This document shows, one piece after another, positions 1-7,488 of a DNA stretch of 64,000 nucleotides. Every line of letters begins with the position of its first letter. Position 1 is the first letter of the stretch. Below the pieces are notes generated by a model. The model was not told the DNA's origin and did not search any database. It saw nothing but the letters and a program-made list of their open reading frames with translations. This stretch comes from Amycolatopsis jejuensis (GTDB lineage Bacteria; Actinomycetota; Actinomycetes; Mycobacteriales; Pseudonocardiaceae): assembly GCF_000717335.1 (NCBI RefSeq), contig NZ_JNYZ01000031.1, forward strand, positions 45,541 to 109,540, given 5' to 3'. The position numbers and the translations under genes are program-made.

Positions 1-1785
1 CTCTTCGAAGCCCTGCTGCTCGGACTGCTGTGGCTCTTGCTGGCCAACGGGAAACCGAACTGGCGGCGGATCGCGCTCGCCGGGCTCGTCGTCGGTTTCG
101 CGGTGCTGGTAAGGCTGGTCGGCGTCACGCTCGCGGTGCCGTTCCTGCTGTATGTGCTCACCACCGGCCGTGCGTGGCACGGGCTGCGCAACGCCGGGAT
201 CGGGCTGCTCGCGATGCTCGTCGTGGTGGTGCCGTACGCAGCGGAAGTCAAGGTGCAGACGGGGAAATGGGGCCTGAGCGGGCCGTCCGGCAGCATGCTG
301 TACGGCCGCACCGCAGCGGTCGCCGACTGCCCGAAGCTCAATCTCGACCCGGTCCTGCGGACATTCTGCCCCGCCGAGCCCGTCGCCACGCGGCTCGTCG
401 ACAGCTACACGCACGCCGACCTCGACCCGGCATGGCCCGGACCACTGCCGCCCGGCGCGGACAAGGCCGCGCTGGCGCACGACTTCGCGATAGCCGTTCT
501 GAGGGTACAGTGGCGGGACGTAACGACGGCAATTCTGGGCGATTTCGCGAAGAGCTTCCAATTCACCCGCGACACCGCACTCACCGACGTGCCCATCGAA
601 CGGTGGCAGTTCCAGCTGACCTACCCGCAGTTCAACGAGCCCGCGGCAACGGCAGCGATCACGCGGCAGTACGACGGCATCGACCCCCGGGTCAACGAGC
701 CGATCGCCGAGTTCCTGCGCAATTACCAGCTGGGCGGCGGATTCGTGCCCGGCGCAGTGCTCGGGTTCTTCGCCTTGCTCGGCCTGCTTACCCTGCTGCG
801 CCGCAAGAAACCTCGCGACAAAGCCCGTAGCTGTGCGCTTTTCGCTGCCGGGACCGGGCTTTTCTTGCTGTTCGCCTCCGCAGTCTTCGAGTTTTCCTGG
901 CGGTACCAGCTCCCAGCGCTCGTACTACTCCCCGTCGCGGGCGCTCTCGGCTTCACCACGCTCACCGCGGCAAGCCGGCGCCGTCTCGGCAGTTACCCCG
1001 ACACTGTCGACGAAGGTGCCGTCGCGGACTTCCACGAGCGACACCCGGGCGCGCAGCTTTCCGAGCTGACTGTGGTGATCGCGGCGTACAACGAAGCTGG
1101 CGGTATCGGTCAGGTGCTCGAGAAGATGCCTGACGAATGTCTCGGGCACACAGTGGACGTCCTTGTGGTCGTCGACGGTGGTGCTGACAACACTGCTGCC
1201 ATTGCGGAAGAACACGGCGCGTACGTGTGCGTCGCGCCGACTAACCGCGGCCAGGGAGCAGCGTTGCGCCTTGGATACCACCTTGCGGCCGAGAACGGCG
1301 CGAAGTACATAGTCACCACTGACGGCGACGGTCAGTACGACAACAGCGAAATGGCCGAACTGATCGCACCACTGCTCGACGACACGGCGGACTTCGTGAC
1401 CGGGTCGCGGCGCCTGGGGCACGAAGAAGCGGACAGCCGGATGCGCTGGATCGGCGTACGCGTCTTCGCGTGGCTCGCATCGCTGCTCACGTGGCGGCGG
1501 ATCACCGACACGTCATTCGGATTCCGTTCGCTTCGCGCCGAACTCGCGTGCGCGATTCCATTGAACGAGCCGCAGTATCAGTCATCAGAACTACTGCTGG
1601 GCGCGACCGCGCGAGGCGCGCGCGTGTTCGAACGGCCGATGAGTATGCGGCTTCGCAAGGCAGGTAAGAGCAAGAAGGGCGGCAGTGTTGTGTACGGCGC
1701 GAACTACGCGCGCGTCATGACTGGGACGTGGTGGCGGGGGTACGTGCTGCGCCGCGGTCGAAAACGTAGCGGTCGAGCAGCGTGA
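1..1785 (+). CDS. Membrane glycosyltransferase fused to GT2 domain (5' end outside window)
   Basis: The reading frame is open from base 1, so the true start lies upstream; the first in-window start-like codon is a TTG at 37. The N-terminal part has several hydrophobic segments and a large extracytoplasmic loop, as in GT-C family enzymes. The last ~240 residues form a cytoplasmic GT2 domain of DPM1/polyprenyl-phosphate sugar transferase type, with the nucleotide-binding run VVIAAYNEAGGI, the first acidic motif VVDGGADNT and the DxD-like TTDGDGQYD. A likely role is moving a sugar from a nucleotide donor to a polyprenyl phosphate and on to a surface glycan. The GtrA gene at its 3' end and the nucleotide-sugar gene beyond fit that role. 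Substrate unknown. Confidence 0.8.
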   Translation, partial: LFEALLLGLLWLLLANGKPNWRRIALAGLVVGFAVLVRLVGVTLAVPFLLYVLTTGRAWHGLRNAGIGLLAMLVVVVPYAAEVKVQTGKWGLSGPSGSMLYGRTAAVADCPKLNLDPVLRTFCPAEPVATRLVDSYTHADLDPAWPGPLPPGADKAALAHDFAIAVLRVQWRDVTTAILGDFAKSFQFTRDTALTDVPIERWQFQLTYPQFNEPAATAAITRQYDGIDPRVNEPIAEFLRNYQLGGGFVPGAVLGFFALLGLLTLLRRKKPRDKARSCALFAAGTGLFLLFASAVFEFSWRYQLPALVLLPVAGALGFTTLTAASRRRLGSYPDTVDEGAVADFHERHPGAQLSELTVVIAAYNEAGGIGQVLEKMPDECLGHTVDVLVVVDGGADNTAAIAEEHGAYVCVAPTNRGQGAALRLGYHLAAENGAKYIVTTDGDGQYDNSEMAELIAPLLDDTADFVTGSRRLGHEEADSRMRWIGVRVFAWLASLLTWRRITDTSFGFRSLRAELACAIPLNEPQYQSSELLLGATARGARVFERPMSMRLRKAGKSKKGGSVVYGANYARVMTGTWWRGYVLRRGRKRSGRAA

Positions 1786-2221
1786 ACTTCACGACGAACA
1801 CCAGCGCGTAGCTGAGCACGTACGCCGCGTCGATGAGCACTACCCACCAGAAGTGCGGCAGCGCCAACGGGGCGAGCAGATGCCCGGTGAGCGTGGCCAG
1901 GCCGACCGAAGCAAGCCCACCGAGAGCAATGACCAGCAGGTAGGGCATCAATTCCCGGCGCATATCGGGACGGCCGCGGCGACCCCATACCCAGCGCCGG
2001 GTGACGACGAAGTTCAGCACCGCACCGGCCGTGAACGCGCACGCGCTCGCCAGCCACGGCGCACCGTTCACGGCGAGCACCGCGATCAGCACCGCCTGGC
2101 TCAGCAGCGTCGCCGCCACCGAACTCGTGGCCGCGCGGACGAAGCGCACCAAACCCCGGCGACGGGGTGAAGGGGATTCCTCCGTCGTGCGGGGCCCCGC
2201 CGCGTTGGTTAACGTCGTCAT
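1715..2221 (-). CDS. GtrA-like membrane protein
   Basis: 168 residues with four predicted membrane segments (about 33-52, 56-74, 92-111, 125-145) and the GtrA-type signature NFVVTRRWVW after the second. GtrA proteins are thought to flip or help deliver polyprenyl-phosphate-linked sugars for polysaccharide or teichoic acid decoration. It converges on the GT gene and the two coding regions overlap by 71 bp at their 3' ends. That overlap lies in the charged, probably dispensable tails of both proteins. The pairing with a DPM1-like glycosyltransferase matches the usual GtrA context. Start ATG at 2221; the divergent region to the next gene is 187 bp. Confidence 0.85.
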   Translation of the reverse strand: MTTLTNAAGPRTTEESPSPRRRGLVRFVRAATSSVAATLLSQAVLIAVLAVNGAPWLASACAFTAGAVLNFVVTRRWVWGRRGRPDMRRELMPYLLVIALGGLASVGLATLTGHLLAPLALPHFWWVVLIDAAYVLSYALVFVVKFTLLDRYVFDRGAARTPATTSQS

Positions 2222-2408
2222 GCCCCCAGTGTCCCCTCGGGCCGCCGGAACCGCCGCGCGACCCCTCGGCCCACAGCGGATTCACAGCTGTCTGCCAGGC
2301 GCCCATCAGCACCCGGCGATTAGGTTCGGATCCGCAACCGCAGCAGGTCCGGAGGTCCCGCACGACGAGGCAACGGCTTGCCGCGCAAGGAAAGGAAGGG
2401 TGCTCCGG

Positions 2409-3566
2409 ATGCGAGTGCTGGTTCTCGGCGGTGACGGCTACCTCGGCTGGCCCACCGCGCTGCACCTGTCGGACAAAGGTCACGAAGTGGCGGTTCTGGA
2501 CAATTTCGCGCGGCGGCGGTACGACGTGGAGCTCGGCGCCGAAAGCCTGGTCCCGATCGAGGATCTGCCCACCCGCATCGAGGCGTGGCACGAGGTTTCG
2601 GGCCGCCGGATCACCAGCTACGAAGGCGATTTGCTGGACGCGGAGTTCCTCACGGCCGCGGTGCGCGGTTTCCGGCCGTCCGCGATCGTGCACTTCGCCG
2701 AGCAGCGGTCCGCGCCGTACTCCATGATCGACCGCGGGCACGCGGTGTACACGCAGCACAACAACGTCGTCGGAAACCTCAACCTGCTGTACGCGATCGC
2801 CGAAACCGACCCGGACATCCACCTCGTCAAGCTCGGCACGATGGGCGAGTACGGCACCCCGAACATCGACATCGAGGAAGGCTGGCTCGAAATCGAGCAC
2901 AACGGCCGCCGCGATCGCATGCTGTACCCCAAGAAGCCGGGCTCGTTCTACCACCTGTCGAAGGTGCACGACTCGCACAACATCGAGTTCGCCTGCCGGA
3001 TCTGGGATCTCCGCGCGACCGACCTCAACCAGGGCGTCGTCTACGGGCAGCAGACCCCGCAGACCGCGCTCGACCCGCGGCTGGCCACGCGGTTCGACTA
3101 CGACGCGGTGTTCGGCACGGTGCTGAACCGGTTCGTGATCCAGGCAGTGCTGGGGCAGCCGCTCACGGTGTACGGCAAGGGCGGGCAGACCCGCGGGTTG
3201 ATCGACATCCGCGACACGGTGGAATGCATCCGGCTGGCCGTGGAAAATCCGGCCGCGCGCGGCGAGTTCCGCGTGTTCAACCAGATGACCGAAAGCATGC
3301 CGGTGCGCGAGATCGCCGACGTCGTCGCCGAGTGCTTCCCCGGTCCGGTGCAGATCGAGAACCTGGACAACCCGCGGGTCGAGCAGCCGGAGCACTATTA
3401 CCACGTCAAGCACACCGGGCTCGTCGGGCTCGGGCTGCAGCCGCACCTGCTGTCGGACACGTTGATCGAGTCGATGTTCGATATCGTCGGCGCGAACAAG
3501 CACCGGGTCGACAGCAACCTCCTGCGACCCGCCGTCCGGTGGCGCGCGGCGGTCGAAACGGCCTGA
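2409..3566 (+). CDS. SQD1-like NAD-dependent epimerase/dehydratase (UDP-sulfoquinovose synthase family)
   Basis: 385 residues, starting at the ATG at 2409 behind a purine-rich GGAAAGGAAGGG. It is an extended short-chain dehydrogenase with the dinucleotide motif GGDGYLG (7-13). The sequences FAEQRSAPYSM and LGTMGEYGTPN are hallmarks of SQD1, which makes UDP-sulfoquinovose from UDP-glucose and sulfite. The catalytic trio is at Thr144, Tyr181 and Lys185, one residue off the plant SQD1 positions as I recall them (Thr145, Tyr182, Lys186). No SQD2/SqdX partner is visible in the window; the neighbouring GT and GtrA genes suggest the sugar goes into a surface glycan or glycolipid. A related 4-keto or epimerase chemistry cannot be excluded. 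Confidence 0.85.
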   Translation: MRVLVLGGDGYLGWPTALHLSDKGHEVAVLDNFARRRYDVELGAESLVPIEDLPTRIEAWHEVSGRRITSYEGDLLDAEFLTAAVRGFRPSAIVHFAEQRSAPYSMIDRGHAVYTQHNNVVGNLNLLYAIAETDPDIHLVKLGTMGEYGTPNIDIEEGWLEIEHNGRRDRMLYPKKPGSFYHLSKVHDSHNIEFACRIWDLRATDLNQGVVYGQQTPQTALDPRLATRFDYDAVFGTVLNRFVIQAVLGQPLTVYGKGGQTRGLIDIRDTVECIRLAVENPAARGEFRVFNQMTESMPVREIADVVAECFPGPVQIENLDNPRVEQPEHYYHVKHTGLVGLGLQPHLLSDTLIESMFDIVGANKHRVDSNLLRPAVRWRAAVETA

Positions 3567-3659
3567 TCAGCCGCGTGGGCGCCGAAATTGTCGGTGGTGG
3601 GTGGGATGCTTCTCCGGTCAGCCCCGATGGGGATGGAACCGGAGGAGTGGCAAGGAAAA

Positions 3660-4967
3660 GTGGGGGACGAAGCAGCAGCGCGCTGGAGCCCGGAGCGAGT
3701 GGCCGGGCTGGCGCCCGACGCAGCGTCGGCGAAGGCCGGGCGCACGCAGGCCGCGCCGGCCAGATGGTCCGGCACCGGTGCGTCGGCGCGCGCGGTCTGG
3801 GGCGCGTGCCAGGGCAGTGGCAAACGGCCGTACCAGACGGTGGTGGACACAGCCGGGCCGGCTTTCCGGTGCACGTGCCCGAGCCGCAAGTTCCCGTGCA
3901 AGCACGCGCTGGGCTTGCTGCTGCTCTGGTCGGGCGGGCAGGTCCCCCAGGCGGAGGAGCCCGGATGGGTGCACCCGTGGCTCGACGAACGGACGGCGCG
4001 GGCGGAAAAGAAGCCGGCTGAGGCGCCGAAAGATCCCGAGGCGGCGGCGAAAAGGGCGAGGGAGCGGCTCGCCCGGGTCACCGCGGGGGCAGCCGAACTG
4101 CGGGGCTGGCTCACCGACCGTGTGTCGGCCGGGTTCGCGACGTTCGAACGCGGCGGCACTGACGAACTGCACGCCGTTGCAGCGCGGATGGTCGACGCGC
4201 AGGCACCCGGGCTGGCGGGCGGCCTGCGGCGGGCGGCCGGGCTGGTGGGGCGAGGTCGCGATTGGCCCGACCGGCTGCTGGCCGAGCTCTCGCTGGTGTA
4301 CGTGCTCGCGGAGGCGGCGAGCAGGCTGGAATCGCTGCCGCCCGGGCTCGCCGGCACGGTCCGCACCCGGCTCGGGTTCCCGGTCGGCAGCGCGCAGGTG
4401 CTGGAGTCCGGCGAGCGGGTACTGGACCAATGGCTGGTCATCGGTGCCGTCGACGAGGAGCAGGACGCGCTGCGGAGCAGGCGCACGTGGCTGCGTGGGC
4501 GGCGCAGTGGCCGGGATGCGCTGGTGCTGTCGTTCGCGCCGCCCGGACGGCCGCTGGACAGTTCGCTGCCGCCGGGGCTGGTGGTCGCGGGTGAGCTGGC
4601 GTATCACCCGGGTGCGGTGCCGCTGCGGGCGGTGTTCACCCATCGCGAGGAACCCGGCGTTCCGGAGGAGCCGCCGTCCGGCGGGACGCTGGCCGGCGCA
4701 TTGGCGGCCCATGCCGAGGCGCTTGCCGCTGATCCGTGGCTGGAGCGGTGGCCGGTGCTGGTGTCCGGGCTGGTCCCGGCCCGGTATGCCGAAGGCTGGG
4801 CACTGTCCGATGTAGACGGTTCGGCGCTGCCGCTGCTGCCGTCGGCCGATCCGTGGCCGCTGCTGGCGCTTGCGGCGGAACACCCGGTCACGGTGTCGGC
4901 GGAGTGGACGGCCAGCGGGTTGCGGCCGCTCACTTGCTGGCACCGCGGAGGGGTGGTGCGGCTGTGA
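3660..4967 (+). CDS. SWIM zinc finger protein
   Basis: About 435 residues from the GTG at 3660, chosen because related proteins begin shortly before an RW(S/T) motif and purine-rich stretches (GGAGGAG, AAGGA) precede it. In-frame ATGs at 3606, 3627 and 3633 and a TTG at 3588 are alternatives. The SWIM motif CxCx6CxH is complete at Cys71, Cys73, Cys80 and His82 (CTCPSRKFPCKHALGL). SWIM domains bind zinc and mediate nucleic-acid or protein contacts. The remainder is Ala/Arg/Gly-rich with no enzyme motif I recognise. It is the first gene of a five-gene run; its TGA overlaps the next GTG in GTGA. Confidence 0.8.
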   Translation: MGDEAAARWSPERVAGLAPDAASAKAGRTQAAPARWSGTGASARAVWGACQGSGKRPYQTVVDTAGPAFRCTCPSRKFPCKHALGLLLLWSGGQVPQAEEPGWVHPWLDERTARAEKKPAEAPKDPEAAAKRARERLARVTAGAAELRGWLTDRVSAGFATFERGGTDELHAVAARMVDAQAPGLAGGLRRAAGLVGRGRDWPDRLLAELSLVYVLAEAASRLESLPPGLAGTVRTRLGFPVGSAQVLESGERVLDQWLVIGAVDEEQDALRSRRTWLRGRRSGRDALVLSFAPPGRPLDSSLPPGLVVAGELAYHPGAVPLRAVFTHREEPGVPEEPPSGGTLAGALAAHAEALAADPWLERWPVLVSGLVPARYAEGWALSDVDGSALPLLPSADPWPLLALAAEHPVTVSAEWTASGLRPLTCWHRGGVVRL

Positions 4968-6406
4968 CTGCCTGGGACGATCTCGTGGGCACCGTGCTGC
5001 TGGGCACGCGGCGGAGGACGGTCGACGCCGCCGGGTTGCCTGCCGGAGTACGGGAACTGGCCGCGGAACGCACCGAGCCGGCCGAACAGGCGCTGGTCGC
5101 GGCAGCGGCGCTCACCGGGTACCGGCGGGCCGGGCGGAAGCCGCTCACCGGGGTGCAGCCGGAGCCTGCCGCGGACGGGGATGCGCGGCCGTTCGTGCCT
5201 GCCGGGGCGCGGTCGCGGCTGGGGTACCTGGTCACGGCCAACCGGCCCGAACTGCTCGAGGAATGGCTGCGTACGGTTGCGGACAAGGGTTTCCGCGTTC
5301 CGGCGGAGCGACTGCCCGTGCTGGCCGACGTGGCCCGCACCCGGGTGTCGTTGCGGGCGCCGTTCGCCGCCGTCGCCGGGCCGATCGGGGCTTGGCTCGG
5401 CGAACGCAACCCCGACTGGGCGTTTCTGGTCGCGGCAGCGGACGACACGCACGACGACGCGTGGGAGTTCGGCACTGCGGTCCGGCGGCAGGCGTGGCTC
5501 CAGCGGGTGCTCGTGGCCGACCCCGTTCGGGCTCGAAAGGCGCTTGCCGGCACGTGGAGCAGCGAACCGGCGGACCTGCGTGCGGCGTTCCTGTCGCTGC
5601 TCGGGGAGCACTTCACCGACGAGGACGAGCCGTTCCTCGAAGCCGCGCTCGGCGACCGGGCGGCCGGGGTACGCGACATCGCGCTGCGGTTGATCGGCCG
5701 GGTCCCTGGTTCAGCGTTCGGTGAGCGGATGATCGAGCGGTTGCGTGCTTGTGTCACCGTGCGCAGCCGCGCGTTGCGGGCCGATGTCCTGGAGTTCACG
5801 CCGCCCGGGGCGGACGAAAGCCTGGTCCGCGACGGGATCCGGGTACCGGCGGGTCCCGGGCAAGGCACTGCGCGGCTGCGCGCGATCGTCGCCGCCACTC
5901 CCCTGCGGTTCTGGGACGAGTTCGGCACCCCGGGCGAGCTGGCCGGGATGCTCGTCGAAGGGCCGCCGCTGAACGTGGTGCGGGAAAGCTGGGCCACCGC
6001 CGCGCTCCGGCAGGGCGACGAGCAGTGGGCGCAGGCGCTCGTGGAGGCCGAGCCCGGCGGGCGCGCCACGGCGGCGCTGGTCGGGCTGCTGTCGCCGGAG
6101 CAGCAGGCCGCGACGGTTGCGAAGCTCACGCGCGGGCTGCCGGTCGAGGCGCTCACCCGGCTCATCCTCGACCTGCCCGAGCCCTGGCCGGCGCCGCTCG
6201 GCACGGTGCTGCTCGACTGGGTCGCGGGCCAGCGCGACCACCGTCTGGTCGCGCATGCGGCCGCGTTGATCGCCAAAGCCGTGCCGGTGCCCTGCCTCGG
6301 CCACCCGCTGGCCGAGATCCCGCTCCCCGGCGAGGCCGCCCCGTGGCGGCGCGCCGTAGCCGAAACCCTGTCCTTCCGCCGCGAAATGCACGAGGAGCTC
6401 CGATGA
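4964..6406 (+). CDS. DUF5691 family protein (HEAT-like)
   Basis: 480 residues from a GTG overlapping the SWIM gene's stop. The N-terminus (WDDLVGTVLLGTRR) is typical of the uncharacterised DUF5691 family, always seen beside SWIM and MoxR genes as far as I recall. The middle and C-terminal parts contain repeated amphipathic helices, for example DRAAGVRDIALRLIGRV near residue 230, suggesting a HEAT/ARM-like scaffold. No catalytic motif is seen. It probably acts as a structural or adaptor subunit for the ATPase encoded next, whose ATG overlaps its TGA in ATGA. Confidence 0.75.
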   Translation: MTAWDDLVGTVLLGTRRRTVDAAGLPAGVRELAAERTEPAEQALVAAAALTGYRRAGRKPLTGVQPEPAADGDARPFVPAGARSRLGYLVTANRPELLEEWLRTVADKGFRVPAERLPVLADVARTRVSLRAPFAAVAGPIGAWLGERNPDWAFLVAAADDTHDDAWEFGTAVRRQAWLQRVLVADPVRARKALAGTWSSEPADLRAAFLSLLGEHFTDEDEPFLEAALGDRAAGVRDIALRLIGRVPGSAFGERMIERLRACVTVRSRALRADVLEFTPPGADESLVRDGIRVPAGPGQGTARLRAIVAATPLRFWDEFGTPGELAGMLVEGPPLNVVRESWATAALRQGDEQWAQALVEAEPGGRATAALVGLLSPEQQAATVAKLTRGLPVEALTRLILDLPEPWPAPLGTVLLDWVAGQRDHRLVAHAAALIAKAVPVPCLGHPLAEIPLPGEAAPWRRAVAETLSFRREMHEELR

Positions 6407-7488
6407 CGTCCACAGTCCTCCGGCCGCACGCCGAACAGGAATACGCCGGTGAACTGGCCGCCCTCGCCGCGGCCGACGACCGGGCGAAACCGCCGTCGTG
6501 GCGGTTGTCGCCCTGGGCGGTGGTCACCTATCTGCTCGGCGGGCGGCTCGACGACGGCACCGAGATCAGCCCGAAGTACGTCGGCCCGCGGCGGTTGATC
6601 GAGGTCGCGGTCGCCACGCTGGCCACCGACCGCGCGCTGCTGCTGCTCGGCGTGCCGGGGACGGCGAAAACCTGGGTGTCGGAACACCTCTCGGCCGCGA
6701 TCAGCGGCGATTCCACGCTGCTCGTGCAAGGCACTGCGGGCACCGCCGAGGAACAGGTCCGGTACGGCTGGAACTACGCGCGGCTCATCGCCGAGGGGCC
6801 GAGCGACCGGGCGCTGGTGGAGAGCCCGGTGCTGCGCGCGATGCGCGACGGCAAGGTCGCGCGGTTGGAAGAGCTCACGCGGATCCCGGCGGACGTCCAG
6901 GATTCGCTGATCACCATTCTGTCCGAGAAGACGTTGCCGATCCCCGAACTGGGCACCGAGGTGCAGGCCCGGCCCGGGTTCACGCTGGTGGCCACGGCGA
7001 ACAACCGGGACAAAGGGGTCAATGAGCTGTCGAGTGCGCTGCGGCGGCGGTTCAACACGGTCGTGCTGCCGCTTCCGGACACCGCGGAGGCCGAGGTCGA
7101 GATCGTGCGACGGCGGGTCGGGCAGCTGGGTGCCGCGCTGTCGCTGCCCGCCGAGGCGGCGGATCTTGCGGAAATCCGGCGGGTCGTCACGGTTTTCCGG
7201 GAGTTGCGGTCCGGGCGCACCGAGGATGGGCGCACGGCGGTGAAAACGCCGTCCGGCACGCTGTCCACGGCCGAGGCGATCAGCGTGCTCACCGGCGGCC
7301 TCGCGCTGGCCGCGCACTTCGGCGACGGCGTACTGCGTGCGCAGGATGTCGCGGCTGGGATTCACGGTGCCGTCGTGAAGGATCCGGTCGCCGACAGCGC
7401 GATCTGGAGTGAGTACCTGGAGACCGTGGTACGCGAGCGCGAAGGCTGGGCCGACTTCTACCGCGCAGGCCAGGAGATCGGCGGATGA
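6403..7488 (+). CDS. MoxR-type AAA+ ATPase
   Basis: 361 residues. The Walker A motif is GVPGTAKT (83-90). The Walker B region reads VARLEELTR, with Glu where MoxR proteins usually have Asp-Glu. The helix after it (VQDSLITILSEK), sensor 1 (ATANN) and arginine finger (LRRRF) are all MoxR-like. MoxR ATPases form hexameric rings that remodel or assemble protein complexes and are normally encoded with a VWA protein; here the VWA gene is two genes downstream. Both ends overlap neighbours by four bases, implying coupled translation. Likely cytoplasmic. Confidence 0.88.
   Translation: MTSTVLRPHAEQEYAGELAALAAADDRAKPPSWRLSPWAVVTYLLGGRLDDGTEISPKYVGPRRLIEVAVATLATDRALLLLGVPGTAKTWVSEHLSAAISGDSTLLVQGTAGTAEEQVRYGWNYARLIAEGPSDRALVESPVLRAMRDGKVARLEELTRIPADVQDSLITILSEKTLPIPELGTEVQARPGFTLVATANNRDKGVNELSSALRRRFNTVVLPLPDTAEAEVEIVRRRVGQLGAALSLPAEAADLAEIRRVVTVFRELRSGRTEDGRTAVKTPSGTLSTAEAISVLTGGLALAAHFGDGVLRAQDVAAGIHGAVVKDPVADSAIWSEYLETVVREREGWADFYRAGQEIGG

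Noticed and set aside
2310..2350. tRNA gene suggested by GGTTCGGATCC
   Set aside because: No acceptor stem, D-arm or anticodon arm can be folded around it.
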